A stretch of DNA of 44,453 nucleotides from assembly GCA_013054445.1 (NCBI GenBank), contig JAAMPI010000298.1, positions 1 to 44,453 of the forward strand. The letters are read 5' to 3'. Of this stretch, positions 35,520 to 44,453 are shown one piece after another. The notes below the pieces were generated by a model. The model ran no database searches and had not been told where the DNA came from. It was given only the letters and a program-made list of their open reading frames with translations. Origin of the DNA: Cudoniella acicularis. Lineage: Eukaryota; Ascomycota; Leotiomycetes; Helotiales; Helotiaceae. Position 1 is the first letter of the stretch, and every line of letters begins with the position of its first letter. Position numbers and translations under genes: made by a program.

Positions 35520-36158
35520 GTTATGAGCTTATGGAATTCGTGGGTGAGTATTAGGGAGCACAAAGTTGAACAAGACGTGTTAGGTTGGCCGGGACTCCGC
35601 AGATACCCATAATTTCACGCAAGGCTAGCGAAGCGCCATGAAGAAACATCAGAAGCTCGGAAAAGAACAGTAACGGCCCGGCCGAATGAGGATTACGACA
35701 TCTACCAATTTGGATCACTAGCATCGCCAATCAGAGTGATACCACAGAATAGGGGTCTTAAATTCAGATCGGTGAGGGGAAGAGGCTTACGGAAATCACC
35801 AATGGGGGTGACACCACAGAAGATAACAATTTTAAGAAGGGCTCAGGAGACTTCGCATGGCTCGGTGAGGAGGGCTCGAAGAGAGGGTTGCAGGCATCGC
35901 CTCCACCATCCAAATTTATAATGCAGCGGTTAATACGAATGGAATATGCCGCAAATAATTCAACAGCCTCGCGGACAGCTTTCACCTGCTATGCAACCCA
36001 ATTAGTATTAGTATACCGAATTTAATTCTAAATTCAAATATTCCATTAGCGACCAAAATTTTCAGGACGAAGACTTGGCTCAGGTTCTCAGAAGTGAAGA
36101 TCACACTCTTTTTGATCGACACTTCAGACTTCAATTCATCTTCACATTGAACCTAAAA
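35520..36158. promoter_or_regulatory. shared divergent promoter region of the Hsp70-like and GTPase genes
   Basis: The two genes point away from this 639 bp spacer, which has no gene of its own. A phrase with the core CACCAATGGGGGTGACACCACAGAA near 35800 echoes one near 35735 (GTGATACCACAGAATAG), forming a loose direct repeat. Co-regulation of the pair is an inference. Confidence 0.4.
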
Positions 36159-37193
36159 ATGCCGAATCAAATGTCCTCCATTAACGAGCAGGGGATGGTG
36201 CTCGTCATGGGGATTACAGGTTCTGGAAAAAGCTACTTCGTGAATACGCTGAAACAAGGCTCTGTCGGCATTGGACACACCATGGATTCCTGTTTGTCAA
36301 ACCACTCTTTTTCCCCCCGATAAACAAAATTTAACCATTATTGGATAGGTACTTCCGAGCCTCAGATTGTCGAGACACGAATTGGGGAAACAGAGGTCGC
36401 TGTGGTCGATCTTCCAGGCTTCGATGATACACACAAAAGCGACGTACAAGTTCTGAGCTTGATCAGCGAGCTTGTCACGACTCAATATCATATTGGTATG
36501 AAACTCTGGGGCGTGGTGTTCCTTCATCCAATTACGGACATCCGATTCCAAGGCTCGACCGGGAAAGTGTTGTCCATGTTTCGAGGACTAGTGGGAGAAG
36601 ATGCTCTCCAGAATGTGGTCCTAGCAACAACGCATTGGGGTAACGTCAAAGACGAAGATATTCCTCTTGCGATTGGTCGAGAGCATGAACTAAGGGATAA
36701 GTACTGGAGGGACATGCTCGACAAAAATGCCATGATGACGAGATTCGAGGGTAGCAAAGCTTCCGCGGAGGGTATCATCGCTCAACTTATCGGAAGGAAT
36801 CATGTGGTGCTTCAGCTTCAGAAAGAGTTGGTGGATGAGCAAATGAGACTTGGGAAAACTGCTGCCGCTACCCATTTAAAAGTTAAAGTTACTCGGTCCA
36901 CGAAGGAGTGCAAAGACACTATTCGGCAACTGAAGGAAGAATTGAAAGGTGGCGTCAATAACACAAAGAGATTGCGAATCGAAAGAAGTATTGCCGAAGC
37001 GGAAGCTCAAATTTTGTTGTTGGATTCGGATGAGGCAAAATTGGAGAAAAGGGTTGGTATAGACACTGCTGGCGCGCTCAAAAAGGTTGACTGGAAGCTA
37101 GCAGTTGATTGGCAAAAGGCGCTTCAGATCGCAATTAGCACGCTGAGCCTTACCTTCAATATTGTCAACTTGATTCTTGGAGGTGCATTGTAA
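36159..37193 (+). CDS. AIG1-like P-loop GTPase with coiled coil and C-terminal membrane segment
   Basis: A small fungal GTPase of the AIG1/GIMAP-like or ribosome-biogenesis-like fold; its role is unknown. Exons 36159-36291 and 36349-37193 (57 bp intron with TTTAAC branch) give 325 residues. G1 is GITGSGKS (18-25), the switch Thr is in DSCTSEPQ (46), G3 is DLPGFDDT (65-72). The G4 region VVLATTHWGNV (134-144) has Gly where relatives often have Asp. A charged heptad-like stretch (about 190-270, TIRQLKEELKGG, RIERSIAEAEAQ) is followed by a hydrophobic end, ISTLSLTFNIVNLILGGAL, which could anchor the protein in a membrane. An in-frame ATG at 36075 would add 28 residues; I prefer 36159. Its neighbours are the divergent Hsp70-like gene and the downstream coiled-coil gene. 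Confidence 0.88.
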
Positions 37194-37972
37194 ACGGATA
37201 GCATAGCCAAATCATGACAACTTCAGTCAAAAATGTCAATTTTATTAGTCATAGATGTCAGCAAGGTATGGATTGTCACTTACAGGCAGATATTTCAATA
37301 TCCAGAACGCAATAATCTAGAATGCTAGAGCGCATTGTGCCTAAATCCTGGTAGCGATTCAGCAGTCCATACTTGACTGTCTTCGAGGGAGAAATCCGGC
37401 ATCCCAAGTTCATTTGATGAGATCCTGAATGCACCGTCCATAAAGTAGAATTTTGTGACTTTGAGCTGCGGTCTTTAACTTTGTTACTCCATCTGGCATA
37501 GGCTTTAATAAATATTTGGACGAGGCTCTTACGTTGTACAGTGCAGCAGGCTTGTAGACGCACCTGGAATTGAACTCGGGCGGCTGCACTCAGATCGAAC
37601 CAGTAGAAGCCTATCGATTTGTCACGCAACCCCACTATCAACTTTTGCTTCTTCAGCCCAAACTTTAGGCAGACACATCAATATGACTATCTTGGTCTGA
37701 TGAGGGGGCACTCGCCCTAGATAAGGGAGAGGCTCTAGGTTGGCTCAGTGATTCGCAAGTCGCAGCAAGGTCTTTCACTAAGGGCCAGGCTAAGTGAACC
37801 CTGTCGCACGAGCAAACGTTAGTGTGAATATTTCCTGCAAAATTTAGAAAATTTCTTGTAGGTTTTCTCAGGCAACAACGAACCATTCACAGTAGGCTAG
37901 AAATTAACCAAGATAAACGGTGAAGCACGTCTCCAGCCTCGAACAGACAACTGCTCTGGTGCAAGTACAGCC
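37194..37972. other. intergenic, no supported gene
   Basis: This is the spacer between the GTPase and the coiled-coil gene. A 121-codon minus-strand ORF at 37276-37641 has no recognisable features and is not supported. Confidence 0.45.
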
Positions 37973-39987
37973 ATGTCTTCGGAGGCAGAGATCAAGGCCC
38001 AGGCTTTGGCATTAAAGACGGCATTTCAAGGTAATTAGTCAATTCTGTCTTTGCAAATCGTTTCACTAACAGCGTACCTGATATAAACGGCGGGCAAGCA
38101 GAGCCACCACTTTCACCAAACGACACCAAGAATCGAAATCGATTGAAACGAATCAGACCTCCCCTAGCATGGGTGGGTAAGACCTTCAAACAATTCGGCG
38201 CTTCAATCAATGTGAGCGAGAGTCCAAACTCTCAACCCCAGCGGCCTTTTAGCAGAGATGGAACCCTTAGAAGTCGACGGCAAAGTTTAGATATCGGGCC
38301 TGGAACAGAACAGACAAGTCAAGTGCAGAGAACCCTAAGTTTTAAACCCAGCGGCCCGGGATCTGCAATCATAACAGCCAAAGAGGTCGCTCTCTCAATC
38401 TCTCAAGTGTCTAGATCTCAGCCAGCAACCATGACTTTCATTCAGGCAAACGCACCCAACACTCCTCTTGCAACCCGGAAACCGTGTTCAAATACTGATG
38501 GAAGTACAAACAACCTCTTGAGCGAAGAAAACAAGCCAGACCCAATCAGCAAAGTCGAGCCGCCTGACTTAGAGAACAATGTTATAACGTTAGGAGAGGG
38601 TTCCTCATCCATCGACATTATAAACAAACTACAAGACCAACTACAAGAGACGTGCCAAGAGTTGCATCGGACTTATGCCGAAATTAAAAATCAACGAGAA
38701 GACAAGAAACATTCCGATGAAACCTGGCAGCGAAGGGTGTGCAATCTTGAAAACCGGATGAAGGATAATCGCCTCGAATCCGACAAAGACCACGCCGAGA
38801 TATTGCGGAAAAACAGAGAGATACAGGAACTGCATTCGCAGTTGTCATTGCTTCGTGACGAGAACAATGGGAAAGTGGCATCCATAAATCGGGAGCTGGA
38901 GTGCATCACGTCAGAACTCGAGGCAAAGCGGCAAGAGACGGGCCAGGTCCCACGACTTGCTGAACAGAACCACAAGTTGAGAGCGGATGTTGATCGCCTC
39001 CGCGATGAACGTGATACTGAAATGAAAGAGGCCAACAGACTGCGCATAGATTTGGACTGGTTCGTGCAACAAAAAGCGTCAGAAGCCGCGCCAGTAGACC
39101 TGTATCACTTTGACGACACCTTCTTCGCCAGGCAGTTCAGTGTACTCAGAGGAGATATCAAGAATTGGGCCACACGTGGGTTTTCTTTAGACACAACGAA
39201 GGTCTGGGTACCAGAATCTATGCAGAACTCCTTTGCCTCTGTCACACCTCACTGGCAGGAGTATATGGCATCAAATGAGCATCGTCCTGCATTTGTGCAG
39301 GCTTTTGTCTGGAAATATCTCCTATACTCAGTGTTCCGTCGCAGGGTATGGGAAACAAATGGGGAGTATGCCTCGGCGTTGTTAGATGAGTACTTCAACG
39401 CTACTGGTATGTAACCGTTCAAACACGACCTCTCTAGATCGTACGGAAACTGATTACAAACAGGAACTCAAACAGAAATGCTAAAACTGTGTCATGAATG
39501 GCGCTCTATCGGAGCGAGACTTGCGGCACTGCCAGGCATGGAAACAAAGACGGTCGAGCGCAAAGCACTGGCACGTATTAGCCGAGCGGTTGAGGCGATC
39601 GGCGACCCTTTAAAACAGTGGTTAACTATGGATAAGACGCAGGCTTATGAAATGCTTCAGAAAACTATCAAGTCTGCAGTTGTGCTCGACCTCCAAATGC
39701 AACAGCAGAAAGCCTTTTTCGGATTGTTTGGCGCGCAGCACTTGTCGCAAAACATCAGGCAAGGTCTTGGGTCCAGACATGCTGTAATTGAATACAGTGA
39801 TGACACTATGGACATCCGATATGGGAAGCTTCGTGCCGGCCGACCAGCACAAGTCGCTCTTTTCATAGCACCTCTTCTTCGAAGAGTCGGGAGCCCGGAT
39901 GGACGGACGTACGATTCTTCTCTAGTGATTGAAAATGCCCAGGTTGACGTGGAAGCTCCTAGCAGATCAAGGGCGAAGATGTGGTAA
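37973..39987 (+). CDS. coiled-coil protein of unknown function
   Basis: I do not recognise a named family. Exons 37973-38030, 38102-39406 and 39464-39987 (introns 71 and 57 bp) close in phase and give 628 residues. Parts in order are: a short start MSSEAEIKAQALALKTAFQ; a basic then Ser/Pro-rich, probably disordered region to about 190 (KRIRPPLAWVGKTFKQFG); a long coiled coil at about 190-345 (KLQDQLQETCQELHRTYAEI, NREIQELHSQLSLLRDENN); and a globular C-terminus with FDDTFFARQFSVLRGDIKNW, TPHWQEYMASNEHRPAF and FVWKYLLYSVFRRRVWE. This layout is common in uncharacterised Leotiomycete and Sordariomycete proteins. No lesion is visible. It follows the GTPase in the same orientation, 779 bases away. 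Confidence 0.88.
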
Positions 39988-40478
39988 GATATTTGAGTAA
40001 TATATATAGAATAGCAGCAATACTTTCAGTGGCCTTTAAGCAATAGAGACAGAGCCTGGTTCTTATCCATTAAATAAATGAAATCTAATCCTTGATTAAA
40101 ATTTTAGAATTAGGAATTTATTCAATTTTAAAATTTAAATATAGGAATCTATAATTATAAAAACTAAGAATTTAGAAATAGATAGTACTATCTTAGTAGA
40201 CACTATAAAAGATAGAATCTATTATCTTTTAAATAAACGTATCTTACGATTTTCTAACTAATATATAATTATATTATACTATTAAAAAAATCCACATTAC
40301 AGATACTATATTATATAATAGATCTCCTTAAACAATACTAATTTTTATTTATATACAGGTCTACCCGCGGGTACCCGGGTAAGCCTGCTACAGGTACTAC
40401 CCACCTAAAATCCAGGGGTTAGGTAAATTTCAGTGGTCTCCTAGGTAAATCGTCGGGTATCCAGGTATATGTATTGTA

Positions 40479-40506
40479 AGTCCGTGCCCCCTAATTTGGC
40501 CCACCC
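40479..40506 (+). repeat. Fot1/pogo-type terminal inverted repeat, left end
   Basis: It reads AGTCCGTGCCCCCTAATTTG then GCCCACCC and follows a TA. The inverse of 43893-43919, at the end of a pogo-like transposase relic, matches closely (AATCCGTGCCCCCC). It therefore marks the start of a second, now AT-degraded, copy. Confidence 0.55.
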
Positions 40507-40918
40507 TTTTACACCAAAAATAGCGATTTTAAGGTATTTATAACTTTACGAAAGCTTAATATAATTATTTGAAATTTAAAATATAAGATATTTATATATA
40601 GATTACTTAATATAAAAAAATATAAAAANTTTTTAAAGATCGCTAATACCCTTAAATTAACGTTTAAACTTTNAAAAAAAAAATTTATACCTAATTTATA
40701 TATAAACTAAAATCTTTAATAACTTTTTTAAGAAAAATAATAAAATTATAAACTAAACTTTTATTAATTACTTTAATAAAGTTAAAATAATCAAAATTAA
40801 TATTAAATATTTAAAAAGGTTAAATAATTTTTAATTTTTAAGATATTTTATTTCTAGAAATATTTATTTAAGATTTTATTTAAAAAAGGGTTTTAATAAG
40901 TCTTTATAACTTTTTATT

Positions 40919-40988
40919 ATTTATAACTCTAAAGATATTTATAACTCTAAAGATATTTATAACTCTAAAGATATTTATAATTTTAAAG
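40919..40988. repeat. 18 bp tandem repeat, three exact copies and one degenerate
   Basis: The unit ATTTATAACTCTAAAGAT starts at 40919, 40937 and 40955. A fourth copy at 40973 reads ATTTATAATTTTAAAG, in which two C to T changes are visible. Confidence 0.85.
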
Positions 40989-41356
40989 TTTTCTTAGCTT
41001 AGTAAGAGACTTTGTAAAGGCGCTTTGTCTTGGACAAAGAGTCACAATGTCGTATTAGCGGACATTGAGAGACGTTTCTAGTATTAGGTGGAATGAATAG
41101 GATTCCTCGGGAGTTTCTTTGTTACACAATAAACACCTTTCTTTTCATTAGATAATTGAAATACAGTTGCATTGATACTTCAAAACTACCAAAGTGTAGT
41201 CAATTACATACAGGCACACTATCAAAACAGCATTAGAAAAATCAATGAGTTATTCCTTGAAAAAGTTGGCCGACGTGGAGGTGAATCGCTAGCAGCGAGC
41301 ACCTGCTTCCTGAAACGAAGCTGCACCTTCTTTCGGTTCTTGTACAGTTACAAGCC

Positions 41357-41363
41357 TATAAAA
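41357..41363 (+). promoter_or_regulatory. TATA box of the F-box gene
   Basis: TATAAAA stands 107 bases before the ATG at 41470 and only 20 bases before the in-frame ATG at 41383. This spacing favours 41470 as the start, because transcription would begin downstream of 41383. Confidence 0.5.
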
Positions 41364-41469
41364 GCAGACCTCAGGAGTCAGTGTGACTCTAGCTTCTTCA
41401 ACTCGCGACCTTCACGATATCAACACCCCTCAACAACATCATCATAACAGAAGTGCGACAAAATCAAAC

Positions 41470-42060
41470 ATGAAGCGGAAATCCCCAGCGGACACGCCGC
41501 CATCTAACACCATGCCGAAGGAACGCGGCCGACCTGCTAGCCAGCCTGCAGCGACACTATATCCCAAGAAGAAACGCTGCGCTGGCGCTACCAATCCCGA
41601 ATCTCGAAATCAGTTCTTGTCGGTGTCTGGAGATGCTTCTACCGCTTTTGCAGAGAATGCAGAGCAAGTTCCCAGCATCAAAGGCAGCTCAATCGCAGAA
41701 GCTTCTAAAGCAGAAGCAACTCGAAAGGACTCCTTACTATCTCTACCACCCGAGTTGATTTTAATTATCTTCGAAAACCTTGACAAGGTCACGTCGACAT
41801 GTCTGGGCCTCACTTGTTTCGCTTTTTGGAGGATACATGCCCAGACCAGTGGCAAAGTTAAACTTCATGATACAACCCCAGGTCCACACGGTTCGGGAGG
41901 CTGTACCTGGCCGTGTTTGATTGAGTTATTGAAGGATTGGATGGCTCCAGAAAGAGTGTATTCCTGCAGAGCTGAGAAATTTATCCTTCACCGGAAGAGC
42001 GGCAGAGCTAGAGCGCGGAAGGCTTTAGAGGAGGCAAAGAGAGGATGGAAGTCGGCATAG
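41470..42060 (+). CDS. F-box protein, small
   Basis: Likely an adaptor of an SCF ubiquitin ligase, binding Skp1 through its F-box. It is a single exon of 196 residues. The N-terminal 85 residues are basic and low in complexity, with the possible nuclear signal PKKKR (32-36). The F-box spans about 89-123: LLSLPPELILIIFENLDKVT followed by CLGLTCFAFWRIHAQ. After it comes a short region with CTWPCLIELLKDWMAPE and a basic end. This small F-box type (start, F-box, about 70 residues) is common and multi-copy in Leotiomycetes. The start was chosen from the TATA box position. A hAT-type MITE begins 100 bases after the stop, so it may lie in the 3' UTR. No lesion is seen. Confidence 0.82.
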   Translation: MKRKSPADTPPSNTMPKERGRPASQPAATLYPKKKRCAGATNPESRNQFLSVSGDASTAFAENAEQVPSIKGSSIAEASKAEATRKDSLLSLPPELILIIFENLDKVTSTCLGLTCFAFWRIHAQTSGKVKLHDTTPGPHGSGGCTWPCLIELLKDWMAPERVYSCRAEKFILHRKSGRARARKALEEAKRGWKSA

Positions 42061-42151
42061 GTCTGGTGGTCGAAAATGAGATACATGTGGAGAGGTGATG
42101 TTATCTGGGATTGCAGATCGCAGGTTATGGGACTTTGTGTGGGAATATATT

Positions 42152-42383
42152 GGCTTGGCTAGACTGCGTGATGGGTAACCCACGGGTACCCGTTTGGCCG
42201 TGCTTCTCTTTTTTTTTCTAGGCCAAATTTAATACGGAATTTTTGACAGAACTAGAAATTTCGAGTCTATTACGAAAATATGATATTTATTAAAAAAAAA
42301 AACTTAGGGCTTTACCCGACGCACGGCTAGGCACGGACCAACTGGTCCGTGTACGGGTACCCATCACGCAATCTAGGCTTGGC
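42152..42383. mobile_element. hAT-type MITE with 8 bp target duplication
   Basis: The element proper is 42160-42375 (216 bp). Its ends are inverted repeats: TAGACTGCGTGATGGGTA on the left, and TAGATTGCGTGATGGGTA when the right end is inverted (17 of 18 identical), with more matching sequence inward (GGGTACCCGT, GGCCGTGC or GGTCCGTGC). It is flanked by an exact duplication GGCTTGGC at 42152-42159 and 42376-42383. Eight-base duplications are the hallmark of the hAT superfamily. The interior is A/T-rich and non-coding. Confidence 0.92.
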
Positions 42384-42509
42384 GAAACGGGTCTTACAAA
42401 AGTATCAGATGATTTGATACGGAGATTTGCGCAGCAGCATTTATGACATAACGAGCTTACGGAGTAACGAATTGGATGTACTTGCCTCAAAGCTTATAGA
42501 GAAATTGAA

Positions 42510-42800
42510 CTTCCACTAGAAATTACTAGGTAGAGCTCTACCTTGATACGCGCCTAGGATTTCGTACGGTTGTTCTATGATTACGAGACAAACTTAAAGA
42601 TACGTTTAATATCCTTTTCCTTTAGTAATTTAGGCTTAAATACCTTGCCTTTCCGAGGGTTGTCTAAACAGAGGGCCTTGATGATTCGTTGAATAGAGGA
42701 GCGCTAGACTAGTCTTCTTCTTAATTTCGCTATAGATTTTTCTATCCCTACGTATCGCGCGTACAATACTACGAACAAAGGTCGGCCATTGCTGACCAGG
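42510..42800 (-). mobile_element. Tc1/mariner transposase fragment, N-terminal part
   Basis: On the minus strand one frame reads SIAKLRRRLV, then (after a TAG) RSSIQRIIKALCLDNPRKGK, FKPKLLKEKDIKRIFKFVS, then stop-S-stop-NNRTKS-stop-ARIKVELYLV. This is the helix-turn-helix and linker of fungal Tc1-like transposases (compare FVSQSWNNRTKSWA). Stops fall where Gln and Trp are expected, as for RIP. No catalytic domain remains, and the borders are approximate. Confidence 0.6.
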
Positions 42801-43252
42801 CTTACGGTCATGCTTTATCGGTGACGAGAGAATAGAATCCTCTATTTTGACGTATTTGACGCGTTATGGTGACGCGTTGTGGTGAGGTAGTTGTGGGGGT
42901 GTACGCAGAGAAACGCCGCAAGCTCTTACTAAGGTTTCAATTATGAAAGTCACTATTTTGTCGACAACTATCGATTAAGCGAGCACGTGTTTAGGTAGAC
43001 GGATCAACTTTGCAGTCTTTTCTACTACGTATATCCCCTTTATATAGAATATATTTTCTTTAAATTATTATAAGCTAGATTAGCTTTATAAAATAAATTA
43101 ATAAAATATATATAAATGTAAATATAAAACTTAATTTTTAATATATTTAACATATAATACTTGTATTTTAAACCTTATGTAAATTCGTACTCTTCATACC
43201 GCCCTCAAATGCCTATCTCTATCGTTCCTATCACAAAGCGCCTGACAATCCA
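42801..43252. other. transposon debris and AT-rich stretch
   Basis: No gene is visible. The part 43020-43180 is very AT-rich. The part 42800-42990 may be the upstream end of the Tc1 fragment. Confidence 0.45.
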
Positions 43253-43579
43253 TCATGCTGCTATAGCGGCTGTCGAGCCACTGGCAGCAGCGTAAGAGCT
43301 GCTAGTAGCCCAAGTCCCGTTCTGGAAACAAGTGTTGCTTATCTTCCCCGTCGAATCCAAGTAGTAGACTCCGCTCTTCCCTGGCTTGACACCGATTGAA
43401 TGGATCCAATTACTATATTCGTAGCAGCTCGGATGTGGCCAAACAGCCGTAGTATTCCAGCCCCAGGACCAGCAGCCCGTACTCGTCCCGCAATCTTGTT
43501 GACACGATAGGATACTATCAAAATACCAAAGCCCCCCGCCAGGATTGTCCATGGTTCCCTCGACTCCACAGTCTCCTAC
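43253..43579 (-). CDS. C-terminal exon of a Cys-rich, secreted-type protein, cut off upstream
   Basis: The minus strand reads GDCGVEGTMDNPGGGLWYF, then ILSCQQDCGTSTGCWSWGWN, PHPSCYEYSNWIHSIGVKPG, KSGVYYLDSTGKISNTCFQN and a Ser/Ala-rich end to the stop at 43253. The six or more Cys and the CQxxC pattern resemble apple/PAN- or WSC-like domains of cell-surface proteins, but the match is not exact. The exon begins at an AG near 43579, and the next base upstream already belongs to a Fot1/pogo transposase relic. The N-terminus and signal peptide are therefore missing. It is either a broken gene or one with a distant first exon outside the window. Confidence 0.5.
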   Translation of the reverse strand, partial: VGDCGVEGTMDNPGGGLWYFDSILSCQQDCGTSTGCWSWGWNTTAVWPHPSCYEYSNWIHSIGVKPGKSGVYYLDSTGKISNTCFQNGTWATSSSYAAASGSTAAIAA

Positions 43580-43921
43580 TGCTTTAAGAAGATTATAAAA
43601 GGATTTAAAGAAAAGGAATATGCTTTAGTATAGGCAGAGCTTCGAATTTAGTAATTAGAGGCTCGGGTAGAGTAGTTAGAACCTAGGAAAAGACAAAAGG
43701 TTTAGACGAGTCTGAATTCTAAGTTTATAGATATTCGGGCTATTAAAGAGGCTTAGATCAAGGCAGGGGACCGTGAAATTAATAAGGAGGACTCTAATTT
43801 GTCTATAGAATCTACTATTATAAGCGATTATATAGAAGTTCAAGATTTGTCGAGTTAATAGGGTTAGAAGTAGGTAGGCTAGAATTAAGCGAGGTGGCCG
43901 GAATAGGGGGGCACGGATTTA
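43580..43921 (+). mobile_element. 3' end of a Fot1/pogo-type transposon
   Basis: In one frame it reads FKKIIKGFKEKEYALV-stop-AELRI, then LEARVE-stop-LEPRKRQKV-stop-TSLNSKFIDIRAIKEA-stop-IKAGDREI and an acidic tail ending at the TAA near 43856. This is the coiled, basic-then-acidic C-terminus of Fot1/pogo DDE transposases. Each stop fits a CAG or CAA (Gln) codon. The terminal inverted repeat lies at 43893-43919 (GTGGCCGGAATAGGGGGGCA) followed by TA at 43920. The 5' part, including the catalytic core, is absent. Confidence 0.7.
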
Positions 43922-44245
43922 GCATCTATTACCGTGATTGTCGTTAACGAGAGGCTAGAAAGCAGCTAAAATAGTCTACGGCTTTATAATAAATACGCAG
44001 CTTTAGGAGGTAACTAGTTCGGGCCCTTTTATACGACTGACAATTATAGGCAGCGACGATAATAAACATACTATCTCGAACAGATATTCGCTACGAGGAT
44101 AATAGCCATATAAAATTAAGGCTGTTGTCAAAAGAAGAAGAATACTGAGACGCCTAACCACACTTACTATGAAAACATATAGTAAGGCAGGATATAGAGG
44201 CCGTAAAATATATTAAAGGTGGTTAGGGGAGAGAGATTAAGGCTA
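43922..44245. repeat. repeat debris with one copy of a 33 bp direct repeat
   Basis: GAAGAATACTGAGACGCCTA near 44146 recurs as GAAGAATACTAAGACGCCTG near 44420, each continuing similarly for about 13 more bases. The solo LTR lies between the copies. No coding sequence is convincing. Confidence 0.45.
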
Positions 44246-44419
44246 CTGTCTGTGACAGCAGCGGTCAGAATAGCTTTTACCAGTGCGCCAGCGGGCCAAA
44301 AAGGCACTAGAATTGATCGGAATCAATTCTGCTATTCCACTATATATGCAGGTCCAGATCTGGCCGCACCCACCACGTGCCCCCACACGTGGCCGACACA
44401 CCAGATCTGTGACACTGTC
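44246..44419. mobile_element. solo LTR with 5 bp target duplication
   Basis: The 164 bp element 44251-44414 begins TGTGACAG and ends CTGTGACA, that is TG...CA with short inverted ends. It is flanked by CTGTC at 44246-44250 and again at 44415-44419. This is the signature of LTR retrotransposon insertion. A TATA-like CTATATATG lies in the middle, and nested palindromes (CCACGTG...CACGTGG, CCAGATCTGG) lie near the right end. No internal retroelement sequence adjoins it. Confidence 0.8.
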
Positions 44420-44453
44420 GAAGAATACTAAGACGCCTGACTATACCTACTAC

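Larger units (their letters stand above)
39988..41356. other. AT-rich desert with repeat remnants and two N bases
   Basis: From about 40030 to 41000 the sequence is very AT-rich with frequent TA, as in RIP-mutated repeats. A short GC-rich island at 40360-40510 carries GGGTACCCGGGTA-type transposon ends and a pogo-like inverted repeat. Undetermined bases stand at 40629 and 40673. A tandem repeat lies at 40919. Confidence 0.65.

Noticed and set aside
35424..35612. Short plus-strand ORFs over the Hsp70-like start
   Set aside because: They overlap exon 1 and intron 1 of the minus-strand gene and have no features.
38691..39047. 118-codon minus-strand Ser/Arg-rich ORF
   Set aside because: It is the antisense of the coiled-coil region. 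Glu/Lys/Leu codons read backward give Ser/Phe/Leu-rich ORFs.
40629..40673. N bases considered as scaffold gap
   Set aside because: Only single undetermined bases occur in an A/T homopolymer context, so this is a base-call problem rather than a gap.

Overview
The window reads as chromosomal DNA of a filamentous ascomycete (Pezizomycotina; the Atg5 sequence, the HET and ankyrin gene families and the small helper F-box gene suggest Leotiomycetes, which is an inference). The evidence is genes split by 45-90 bp introns with GT-AG ends, HET-domain genes, fungal transporters, and AT-rich tracts with Fot1/pogo, Tc1/mariner, hAT and LTR remnants. Nothing prokaryotic is present. All exon models below were built by hand from reading frames, splice sites and family resemblance.

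Layout. 1-1423 (-): MFS hexose transporter running off the left edge, with one frameshift. 3462-3745 (-): small unknown two-exon gene. 4535-7325 (+): large zinc-finger protein with one in-frame stop near its start. 8135-9944 (+): full-length cytochrome P450 with three stops but no net loss of frame. 9945-12681: repeat-bearing spacer. 12682-13226 (+): relic of an unknown gene. 13453-14334 (-): intact atg5. 14817-17269 and 17961-21490 (+): two tandem, decayed paralogs with a fungal STAND-type N-terminus and an ankyrin-like C-terminus; the second is split by a Tc1/mariner element (19236-20341). 23204-25100 (-): intact APC-family amino acid/GABA-type permease. 27767-29744 and 30406-32479 (+): two decayed HET (heterokaryon incompatibility) genes. 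33222-35519 (-), 36159-37193 (+), 37973-39987 (+): an intact trio of Hsp70-like ATPase, AIG1-like GTPase with a C-terminal membrane segment, and coiled-coil protein, flanked by AT-rich deserts. 41470-42060 (+): F-box protein, followed by a hAT-type MITE with an 8 bp target duplication. 42500-44453: transposon graveyard holding a Tc1 fragment, a Fot1/pogo 3' end abutting a cut-off Cys-rich secreted-type exon, and a 164 bp solo LTR with a 5 bp target duplication.

Biology. Core genes (atg5, permease, F-box, and the Hsp70-like/GTPase/coiled-coil trio) look intact. Members of large accessory families (P450, ankyrin/STAND, HET) are broken, mostly by stops that fit C-to-T changes (CAA or CAG or CGA to stop, or TGG to TAG). 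This pattern is what repeat-induced point mutation (RIP), or leakage of it from nearby transposons, would produce. The region from the ankyrin pair to the coiled-coil gene is rich in families linked to fungal non-self recognition. The intact Hsp70-like/GTPase pair is divergently transcribed and is the most interesting candidate functional module.
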